From positions 1-15,147 of the forward strand of contig DASYYE010000281.1 of assembly GCA_035946955.1 (NCBI GenBank): a stretch of 15,147 nt of DNA. The letters are read 5' to 3'. The stretch's first letter is position 1; every line of letters begins with the position of its first letter. Source of the stretch: DASYYE01 sp035946955. GTDB lineage: Bacteria > Actinomycetota > Actinomycetes > Streptosporangiales > Streptosporangiaceae. Shown piece by piece: positions 1 through 6,898 of this stretch. The translations under genes were made by a program, and so were the position numbers. Under the pieces are notes generated by a model. That model did no database searches. It saw nothing but the letters and a program-made list of their open reading frames with translations, and had not been told where the DNA came from.

Positions 1-2756
1 GCACCGGCACCGGGATTTCCGACCCGGGCCGGCCTGGTCAGTTCATGGGCGCACATGGCCCCGCCAATACGGCGGGCACGGCCTCTGTCATCCTCACTGG
101 GATACCCGACTCGGCGGGTGCCGTCCTCGCGCCAGGCAATGCCGCGGTCCCGCTGGTGGCCAGCGCGGACAGCCAGTCAGCCAATGGGGCAGGTCACCAC
201 GAAGGCCGCCTGGCCGACGACCTGAGCGACGCGGGCTGGGCCTTGGCCTCTCAGCCGCGGACCGAAAAGGTCTACGTGGTCAAGCCACCCGTCGGCAGGT
301 TCCACGAAAGCCTCTGGGAGATCGCACAGAACCACCTCGGCGACGGCCGCCGCTACAACGAGATCTTCCAGCTCAACAAGGACCGCTCGCAGCCCGACGG
401 CACCACGCTCACGATCGCCAGCCTGATCCGCCCGGGCTGGGTGCTCGTGATGCCCCACGACGCCTACGGCCCCGGCATCAAGCTCGTCACGGTCGAGCCG
501 TCCCAACGCCCACCGCAGACCAGCCCTCCGCCCAGTCAGCCTCCGCCCAGCCACTCGCAACCCGGCAGCTCACAGCCCAGCGACTCGCAGCCACACCGTC
601 CGGCCCACGCCAGGCCGGACCACCACCGCACGCAAACAGGCGGCTCCGAGCACCGTGGTGAGCACAGCCGAGGGGCACCAGCGCCCGCGGTGGCACCCGC
701 CACCCCCGTCGAGTCGGTGCCGACCGCCCCGGCACCAGCGGCCACGGCCCCCGCACACGCCCAGGCCACGTCCGACCAGCAGCGCCCGATGCTCCCGTTC
801 GAGCTTGCCGCCGCCGGGTTCCTGGCGGCGGGCGTCTTGTACGCACTGGGCAGGCGCCGCCGTCTGCAGGCCCGCCGCCGGGGGTACGGGCGGCGGGTCG
901 CCAAGCCCCGCCCGGACGCCGCCTGGGCCGAAGTGGCCTTGCGACTCGGGGAGGACAGTCACTCCGCCGGCCTGCTCGACACCGGGCTGCGCTACCTCGG
1001 CGGGGCACTGGCGCAGGCCGACCGCACGCCACCCACCGTGTTCGCGGCCCACATCGGCACCGACAGCGTGGACCTGTGGGTGGACCCCGCGAGCCATGAC
1101 GCGCCCGCGCCCTGGTTCGCAGTGGGCGACGGGCAGGTGTGGCGGCTGCCGCTGGCGGCCGTGCCCGTCCTCAACCCCGGGCTGGTCGGCAGTTCCGAGA
1201 CGCCGTACCCCGGGCTCGTGTCGGTCGGGACCGACGACACCGGCCGCGTGCTGGTGGACGTGACGTCCGCGCACGGGCTCATCGCGGTCACCGGGGCCGA
1301 AGACACCGCCTGCGACGTGCTGGCCACGATTGCCATGGAACTCGCCACCAGCCGCTGGTCAGAAGGCATTCACCTGACACTGGTGGGTTTCCCGGTCAAC
1401 CTGGCTGCGATGGCACCCGGCCGGGTCCACCAGGTAGCGGCAATCGACGAGGCACTGTCGGATCTGGAGAGCTGGGCTGCGGAGGAGCCTGACGTCCCAG
1501 CGGAGCCGCAGTACTTGATCAGCGCGGTCCCGCCAGCGTCGGCGGCCGAATGTGACCGGTTGCTGGCGCTGGCCCGCGCCGGGCAGGCGGCTGGAGGCGC
1601 CTACCTGGTCGCCGGTGAGGTCGAGGGTGCGGTCTGGACGTGGGACGTCACACGCGGCGGCCGGCTCAACGCCCGTGAGCTAGGGCTTGACGTGCAGGCA
1701 CAGGTCATCCCGGCCGAGCAGCAATCGGCTCTTGCCGACCTGTTCGTCACGGCCGACGACCTCGACGGTGAGCCTCTGCCGGACGCTGTCCTGTCCGCGC
1801 CGCTGGCAGACCTGGACCTGGAAACGCTGGAGCCCCTGGAGCCCATGCCGCTTTCCGCACCGCCGCTGTCCATGCCGTCATCGGTCATGGAGGCCCCCAT
1901 CGCTATGGACGTCCCCACCGGCGTGGTGACGGAGGCTGGTCCCGCTCCCAGGGTCAGCCTGCTGGGCGCGGTGTCGGTGGAGGCGCCGGGTGAGGTCGAG
2001 CGGGACAAGCTCGCCACGGCCACCGAACTCGTCGTCTACCTGGCCGCCCACCCCGAAGGAGTCCACCCGAACATGCTGGGCGCGGCCCTGTGGCCACGCG
2101 GGGTCAGTCCGGACGAGCGCGACGCGATGGTGGACCGGGTCAGGGACTGGCTCGGCAGCGACGGGATCGGCCGGCCGCACCTGGCCTGTGACACCACTGG
2201 CCGGGTCCGCCTCGGGTCCGGCGTCTCGGTGGACTGGCACGTGTTCTGCGTGCTGGTGGCGCAGGCCGCACAGGCCTCCTCGGGCGCCGGGTCTCGCCGG
2301 GGAGCACATGCCAGCGCTGCCCACAATGGCCAGCGCGGTGCGCCTGATGAGGCCACGCTGCTGGCCCAGGCGCTGAACCTGGTCAACGGCCCGTTCCTGG
2401 CCGACCGGGAACAGGGCCGCTACGCCTGGCTGGCCACTGACGGCCTGGAGTATGACGTGGCGGCACGGGTCTGCGACGCCGCGCACCGGCTCTGGGAGCT
2501 GCGGATGGCCGCGGGCGACCCGCACGGTGCCATGGAGGCCGCGCGGTCGGGGCTGCGCCTGGCCCCCTACGACGAACTGCTCTGGCGGGACCTGCTGGAG
2601 GCCGCGGACGACACGGGCCACGAGGACCTGCTGCGCGGCGTGGTCAAGGAGATCCGCTCGTGGGCCTGCCTGGACGGCACCGCCGTCGCGATGTCCCCCG
2701 AGACCGAGGGCCTCATGGACGACCTGCTCCCCAGTTGGCGCTGGTCGGTAGCCTGA
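1..2756 (+). CDS. LysM-domain membrane protein with C-terminal winged-helix/BTAD-like region (5' end outside window)
   Basis: The reading frame is open to the left edge (first full codon at 3), so the ATG at 45 is probably internal; relatives I know carry N-terminal membrane segments that would lie upstream. Numbering from that Met: a low-complexity start, a LysM-like domain at about 75-137 (YVVKPPVGRFHESLWEIAQ through VLVMP), a Pro/Ser/Gln-rich linker at about 150-245, one transmembrane helix at about 249-268 followed by an Arg-rich stop-transfer stretch, a large middle region of unknown fold, then a winged-helix-like part at about 636-735 and a helical BTAD-like (SARP-type, TPR-like) part at about 770-885. 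LysM domains bind N-acetylglucosamine polymers such as peptidoglycan; BTAD regions occur in regulators. A cell-wall sensor or scaffold linking the envelope to an intracellular helical domain is inference. It converges on the cellulase gene and ends just before a shared hairpin. Confidence is high that it is a gene, moderate for the domain calls. Confidence 0.82.
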   Translation, partial: TGTGISDPGRPGQFMGAHGPANTAGTASVILTGIPDSAGAVLAPGNAAVPLVASADSQSANGAGHHEGRLADDLSDAGWALASQPRTEKVYVVKPPVGRFHESLWEIAQNHLGDGRRYNEIFQLNKDRSQPDGTTLTIASLIRPGWVLVMPHDAYGPGIKLVTVEPSQRPPQTSPPPSQPPPSHSQPGSSQPSDSQPHRPAHARPDHHRTQTGGSEHRGEHSRGAPAPAVAPATPVESVPTAPAPAATAPAHAQATSDQQRPMLPFELAAAGFLAAGVLYALGRRRRLQARRRGYGRRVAKPRPDAAWAEVALRLGEDSHSAGLLDTGLRYLGGALAQADRTPPTVFAAHIGTDSVDLWVDPASHDAPAPWFAVGDGQVWRLPLAAVPVLNPGLVGSSETPYPGLVSVGTDDTGRVLVDVTSAHGLIAVTGAEDTACDVLATIAMELATSRWSEGIHLTLVGFPVNLAAMAPGRVHQVAAIDEALSDLESWAAEEPDVPAEPQYLISAVPPASAAECDRLLALARAGQAAGGAYLVAGEVEGAVWTWDVTRGGRLNARELGLDVQAQVIPAEQQSALADLFVTADDLDGEPLPDAVLSAPLADLDLETLEPLEPMPLSAPPLSMPSSVMEAPIAMDVPTGVVTEAGPAPRVSLLGAVSVEAPGEVERDKLATATELVVYLAAHPEGVHPNMLGAALWPRGVSPDERDAMVDRVRDWLGSDGIGRPHLACDTTGRVRLGSGVSVDWHVFCVLVAQAAQASSGAGSRRGAHASAAHNGQRGAPDEATLLAQALNLVNGPFLADREQGRYAWLATDGLEYDVAARVCDAAHRLWELRMAAGDPHGAMEAARSGLRLAPYDELLWRDLLEAADDTGHEDLLRGVVKEIRSWACLDGTAVAMSPETEGLMDDLLPSWRWSVA

Positions 2757-2759
2757 AAC

Positions 2760-2799
2760 GCCGGTGGCCGGCGGCGCTGTCGCGCCGCCGGCCACCGGC
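2760..2799. terminator. Bidirectional hairpin terminator between convergent genes
   Basis: A perfect 18-bp inverted repeat (2760-2777 with 2782-2799) has a 4-nt loop. It starts 3 nt after the stop of the LysM gene and lies 18 nt beyond the stop of the cellulase gene on the other strand. The AAA at 2756-2758 gives the - strand transcript a short U-run after the hairpin; the + strand has no U-tract, as is common in actinomycetes. Confidence 0.85.
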
Positions 2800-2817
2800 T
2801 ATCGGCTAGGGGACTGG

Positions 2818-5800
2818 TTAGTTCACGTTGAGCGCGGTGTCATCGACGACGAAATCGGTCGTGCCGCCGTTGGCATCGGTCTCCGTGCCGATCCACTTCA
2901 CTTTGAAGGTCTGACCGATGTAGCTGGAAAGGTTGTAGGTGTACTGGGCGTAGCCGGTGTTGGCGTTCAGGTTGGAGAAGGTCGCCAGCGTGGTTATCAC
3001 GGTGCCGCCCGTGGTGAGCAACTGGACCCTCAGTTTGTCGGGGGTGGCAGTTGTCGTGTTCTCGGTGGTGTCGATGTGCAGCCAGAACGACAGCGTCGCC
3101 GTCGTGCAGCCAGCCGGCACGGTGACCGTCTGCTCCACGCTGTCGGTGTCCGCGACGCCGTCCCCGTTGAGCCAGGCCTCATAGCTGCCTGAGTGTGCTG
3201 GCTCAGCGCTGGAGGTGCCGGTGATCGGGTTGGAACCAACGGTCGAGGACTGGACCCACGGTGCGATGTTGGTGGTGCCGTTCTCGAACCCTGGGTCTCC
3301 GAGGAGTTGCGCTGCCGTGCAGCCCGCACCCGAGTTGACGGTGAGGGTGTAGGTGGCGGAGTGCGTCGTCCCGGAGGCGTCGGTGCCGGTGACCGTGACC
3401 GGGTATGTCCCGGTCGGGGTGGAGGAGGTGGTGGCGATGGTCAGGGTCGAGTTGCTGCCCGAGTTGACCGGTGAGGTGCTGAACGACGCGGTGGCGCCGA
3501 TGGGCAGCCCCGACGTGGACAGCGTGACCGCCTCGGAGTTCCCCGAGGTCACTGCGGTGGACACCGTCGACGTCGCCGACTGCCCCGCTGTCACCGTCCC
3601 CGACGTGGGGCTGAGTGACAGGGAGAAGCCGTTCGTGACGGTCCCGCTCACGTTGAGTGCGGTGTCGTCGAGGACGAAGTCGGTCGTGCCGCCGTTGGCG
3701 TCGGTCTCGGTGCCGGTGAACTTCACGGTGACGGTCTGGCCGTCGTAGGCGGACACGTCGTAGGTGTGCTGGGTGTAGCCGGTGTTGTGGCTGAGGTTGG
3801 AGAAGGTCGCCAGGGTGGTCAGCACGGTGCCGGCGCTGTTGAGCAGCTGGACCTTGAACGTGTCGGGGGTGGCGGTGGTGGTGTTCTCGGTGGTGTCGAC
3901 GTGCAGCCAGAACGACAGGTTCGCCGTGGTGCAGCCCGCCGGGATGCTGACCGGCTGGGCCTCGGTGTCGGTGTCGGCACTGCCATTGCCGTTGAACCAG
4001 GCCTCGAAGCTGCCCGAGTGCGCTGGCTCAGCACTGCTGGTGCCGGTGATCGGGCTGAAGCCAAGGGTTGAGGACTGCGTCCACGGGGCGACATTGGTGG
4101 TCCCGTTCTCGAACCCCGGGTCTCCCATGAGCTGCGCCGCCGTGCAGTTCGCGGCCGCGTTCACCGTGAGTGTGTAGGTGGCGGTGTGTGACCCGGAACT
4201 GGCGGTGCCGGTGACGGTCACCGGGTAGGTGCCGGCCGGGGTCGAGGAGGTGGTGGCGATGGTCAGGCTCGAGCTGCCACCGGAGGTGACCAGTGAGGTG
4301 CCGAACGACGCGGTGGCGCCGCTGGGCAGCCCCGCCGCCGACAAGGTGACGGACTCGGCGCTGCCCGCGGTCACCGCGGTGGACACCGTCGATGTCGCCG
4401 ACTGCCCCGCTGTCACCGTCCCCGAGGTGGGGCTCAGCGACAGCGAGAAGTCGTTCGCCGGTGCGTTCACCGTGAGGGTGTAGGTCGCGGTATGCGAACC
4501 AGAGGGAGCGGTGCCGGTGACCGTGACCGAGTACGTCCCGGCCGGAGTCGAGGACGCGGTGGCAACTGTCAGGGTCGAGCTGGCGCCGGAGTTGATCGGT
4601 GAGGCGCTGAACGACGCGGTCGCCCCGGTGGGCAGGCCGGTGGCGGACAGCGTGATGGATTCGGCGCTCCCCGACGTGATCGCGGTCGACACCGTGCCCG
4701 TTGCGGACTGACCCGCCGTCACCGTCCCGGAGGTGGGGCTGACCGCCAGCGAGAAGTCGTTCGCGGGGGCGCTGGAGTTCACGGCCTCCTGCAGCGCCGA
4801 CGCGAGGACCGCGCCACCCGTCATGTCGAGCCCGGGCTCGTCGGTCTGCCAGGAACGGACATCGTCGACGAACTCGCTGCCCTGCCCATCGAACGCGGAG
4901 AACTGGTCCACACCATTGGCTGGGCAGGCCTTCATCCCGGTCTCGTAGCTGCCGAGGCCGCCGCTGAACTGGCTCGTGTTGTTCGGCCCGTTCACCACGG
5001 CACCGGTGGCGATCGGGGCGGAGCCGTTCAGGCTGCCGGAAAGGTTGGCCACCTGGTGCTGCATGCAGTCGGGGAACGTGGTGCCCTCACCGACCATGAA
5101 GCTGGTGCCCCATGCGTTGGCGCCCATCAGCCAGTTGCGCTGTTCGGTGGCGAACGGGGCATACGTGGTGTCGCCGGTGATCTTCTGGTACAGCGCCTCG
5201 GTGGTCATGAACCCGAAGGTGTGCGAGTCCACGTCGAAGGCGGTGATGTTGCCGGCTGCGTGGAACATGTTCGAGCTGGCGGTGTTGGACGGCGCTGTCA
5301 GCTGGCGTTTCAGGTCGTTGATGAGGGTGGTCCTGCTGACGGCGAGGTTGGTCGGGTCACCCGCGTTGTCCATGGCCTGGATGAGGTCGGCGTGGGCGAG
5401 CGCGCTCGGGTCGTAGAGGTTGAAGGTGTCGCCGGTGTCGGTGGCGATGTAGTCGCTGGCCCAGGTCGCCGCCTGCGACAGGTACGTGGACGCGTCGTGG
5501 CCGAGAGCCTGTGCGGCCAGGGCGATCTCAGCTGCGCCGAGTTCCATGTAAGGGTGCCAGAGGCTACCTGCGTAGTAGGAGTTCGGGTCCGCGGTGACCA
5601 GCGGGTTGGGCGGGCTGCTGGTGCTCGCGTCCGCGTACATGGAGGTCGCGGCCTGGTACTCAGCGGCTGCCTGGGTCGGGTTGCTGGTGGCGTCGTTCTG
5701 CGCGTTGAGCGCGAACGCGGCCGAGACCATGCCGGCCAGGTTCGGGCTGACCGCTGTGCCGGGTGACGCGGCCTCGAACACTGGACGGTTCTTGATGTAT

Positions 5801-6699
5801 TTGTCAGCGCTTGCGCTGTCGGCGTCGTCGGCTTGTGGCAGCCGCCAGATGTCGTGGTCTCCGTTGAACGTGCCCGTGGAGTTGCCGGTGCCGATGCCGA
5901 CCTGCAGGTACAGCGTCTTGGAGGTCTGGTCCCACATCTTGTTCAGCCAGGACTCGCCGTAGCTCGCCTCCGCGCCGAGGGTGGCCGGAGCGGAACTGCC
6001 GAGCACCCGCTGGGCGGCGGCAAGCAGCGTGTCGGCATAGGCCGTCGTGTAGGTGAACTTGAGGTAGTCGCCAGCGTCGGCCCAGCCGCCCGAGACGTCC
6101 ACCGGGCCGCCGATCTTCGTCAGGCTGCTGTCGGTGATGGTGTCGCTGCCGGATGCGAAGTGGGGCGTGGCGTAGACGCTCGCGCTCTGGTCGTTCAGGT
6201 GCGAGGCCTGCCGGTTCAAGGCCCCGGCGATGACGTTGGGGCCGTCACGCTGGACCTGGAAGAAGTTGACCCCATCGCCGACCAGCTTGCCGTACAGCCC
6301 ACTGGCGCTCGCTATGGAAAAGGTCGGAGACGTCGCGCTGACGCCGCCGCTGACCTGGATGTGGTAGGTGTCTGCAGCGGTGACGCTGCTGAAGTCGATC
6401 AGGTACACATCGGGGTAGTTGGTGTTCCATGACCCCCTGCTGGTCGAGGTGACGCTCCCCGACGCCACGGTCGTGCCAGCGGAGTTGATCACGGCATACG
6501 TCTCGCCTGACACCGCGCCACTGGTCATCAGGTATGCCTGCTTGGTGTCCCCCGGAAGGAAGCCCACCTGGTCCACACGGACCAGCCCGGTGACGGCCGC
6601 CGACGCTGCGGTTACGGACACCACTCCTGTAAGGAGGCTGGCTGCGGCACAGCCGATAAGCAGACGGGCCCAGCCCGTCCGCAACTTATTAGCACTCAT
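2818..6699 (-). CDS. Secreted multidomain glycoside hydrolase family 9 (endoglucanase-type cellulase)
   Basis: The 1293-residue protein should hydrolyse beta-1,4-glucans outside the cell. Residues 1-34 form a Sec signal peptide (KLR, hydrophobic core, ASA|AV cleavage). Residues about 36-130 match the N-terminal Ig-like CelD_N domain, and about 134-640 the GH9 (alpha/alpha)6 barrel. GGWADAGDYLKF at 204-215 carries the two catalytic aspartates (D208, D211), and DEPGLD at 620-625 supplies the general acid E621. The usual HHR substrate motif is replaced by MQHQV (546-550), as I recall for other actinobacterial GH9 enzymes. Three Ig-like repeats follow (about 647-745, 749-847, 1023-1122), with a beta-sandwich module of about 167 residues after the second and third (852-1018, 1127-1293). 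Each module has CTAAQL, GDPGFENG and DFVxDDTALNV. These modules may bind polysaccharide; that is inference. The ATG is supported by CCGAGGA upstream and by the signal peptide. Base composition seems somewhat less GC-rich than its neighbours. Confidence 0.93.
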   Translation of the reverse strand: MSANKLRTGWARLLIGCAAASLLTGVVSVTAASAAVTGLVRVDQVGFLPGDTKQAYLMTSGAVSGETYAVINSAGTTVASGSVTSTSRGSWNTNYPDVYLIDFSSVTAADTYHIQVSGGVSATSPTFSIASASGLYGKLVGDGVNFFQVQRDGPNVIAGALNRQASHLNDQSASVYATPHFASGSDTITDSSLTKIGGPVDVSGGWADAGDYLKFTYTTAYADTLLAAAQRVLGSSAPATLGAEASYGESWLNKMWDQTSKTLYLQVGIGTGNSTGTFNGDHDIWRLPQADDADSASADKYIKNRPVFEAASPGTAVSPNLAGMVSAAFALNAQNDATSNPTQAAAEYQAATSMYADASTSSPPNPLVTADPNSYYAGSLWHPYMELGAAEIALAAQALGHDASTYLSQAATWASDYIATDTGDTFNLYDPSALAHADLIQAMDNAGDPTNLAVSRTTLINDLKRQLTAPSNTASSNMFHAAGNITAFDVDSHTFGFMTTEALYQKITGDTTYAPFATEQRNWLMGANAWGTSFMVGEGTTFPDCMQHQVANLSGSLNGSAPIATGAVVNGPNNTSQFSGGLGSYETGMKACPANGVDQFSAFDGQGSEFVDDVRSWQTDEPGLDMTGGAVLASALQEAVNSSAPANDFSLAVSPTSGTVTAGQSATGTVSTAITSGSAESITLSATGLPTGATASFSASPINSGASSTLTVATASSTPAGTYSVTVTGTAPSGSHTATYTLTVNAPANDFSLSLSPTSGTVTAGQSATSTVSTAVTAGSAESVTLSAAGLPSGATASFGTSLVTSGGSSSLTIATTSSTPAGTYPVTVTGTASSGSHTATYTLTVNAAANCTAAQLMGDPGFENGTTNVAPWTQSSTLGFSPITGTSSAEPAHSGSFEAWFNGNGSADTDTEAQPVSIPAGCTTANLSFWLHVDTTENTTTATPDTFKVQLLNSAGTVLTTLATFSNLSHNTGYTQHTYDVSAYDGQTVTVKFTGTETDANGGTTDFVLDDTALNVSGTVTNGFSLSLSPTSGTVTAGQSATSTVSTAVTSGNSEAVTLSTSGLPIGATASFSTSPVNSGSNSTLTIATTSSTPTGTYPVTVTGTDASGTTHSATYTLTVNSGAGCTAAQLLGDPGFENGTTNIAPWVQSSTVGSNPITGTSSAEPAHSGSYEAWLNGDGVADTDSVEQTVTVPAGCTTATLSFWLHIDTTENTTTATPDKLRVQLLTTGGTVITTLATFSNLNANTGYAQYTYNLSSYIGQTFKVKWIGTETDANGGTTDFVVDDTALNVN
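2821..3633 (-). repeat. Duplicated Ig-like + beta-sandwich unit, copy B (C-terminal)
   Basis: This stretch encodes residues 1023-1293 of the cellulase. It matches residues 749-1018 almost throughout, both in protein (NxFSLSLSPTSGTVTAGQ, CTAAQL, GDPGFENGTTN, ETDANGGTTDFVxDDTALNV) and in DNA, which points to a fairly recent in-frame tandem duplication. The offset between copies is about 274-275 codons. Confidence 0.85.
3646..4455 (-). repeat. Duplicated Ig-like + beta-sandwich unit, copy A
   Basis: This stretch encodes residues 749-1018 of the cellulase and is the partner of the unit at 2821-3633. A third, lone Ig-like repeat (residues about 647-745, DNA 4465-4761) precedes it and lacks the beta-sandwich module. 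Confidence 0.85.
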
Positions 6700-6724
6700 G
6701 ATCTAATCCTCGGCCCCTAGGAAG

Positions 6725-6744
6725 AGTTCTTTACAGTTCTTTAC
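6725..6744 (-). repeat. Tandem 10-bp direct repeat upstream of the cellulase gene
   Basis: Two exact, head-to-tail copies of GTAAAGAACT (- strand reading) begin 26 nt upstream of the cellulase start codon. A 10-bp period places both copies on one face of the helix, and the AT-rich composition contrasts with the surroundings. It could be a regulator-binding site; this is inference from position and sequence only. Confidence 0.6.
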
Positions 6745-6771
6745 TCGGAGGTGAGGTGCATGTGTGCCGGG

Positions 6772-6800
6772 ACGCTACACCCGGCTGGCCACGGAGTTAA
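6772..6800 (-). promoter_or_regulatory. Candidate promoter of the cellulase gene
   Basis: On the - strand, TTAACT (6800-6795) and TAGCGT (6777-6772) are separated by exactly 17 nt. They resemble the actinobacterial vegetative consensus (TTGACN / TANNNT). This places transcription initiation near 6765, about 65 nt upstream of the start codon, with the tandem 10-bp repeat in the early transcribed region. No GAAAC-type or CebR-type (TGGGAGCGCTCCCA) element is visible. Confidence 0.35.
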
Positions 6801-6867
6801 CGATTTCGGGATAGCTTGCGTTACTCTGCCTGCAAAAGGGGCCCGACCGACACCACCAGCCACATGA

Positions 6868-6883
6868 GTAACACTGGTGTCAC
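6868..6883. promoter_or_regulatory. 16-nt near-palindrome, possible operator
   Basis: GTAACAC and GTGTCAC are separated by TG, giving 7-nt arms with one mismatch. It lies between the stop of the glycosyltransferase-like gene and the candidate cellulase promoter. A binding site for a dimeric regulator or a weak transcript-end hairpin are both possible; an adjacent GACCT-C-AGGTC at 6888-6898 adds a second short inverted repeat. Confidence 0.3.
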
Positions 6884-6898
6884 CCTTGACCTCAGGTC

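Noticed and set aside
1878..2795. Open frame on the - strand opposite the LysM/BTAD gene
   Set aside because: It lies wholly antisense to a gene with clear domains, crosses the terminator hairpin, and shows no protein motif.
6700..6898. CebR-type cellulose operator (TGGGAGCGCTCCCA) upstream of the cellulase
   Set aside because: I looked on both strands and found no such palindrome or close variant in the intergenic region.
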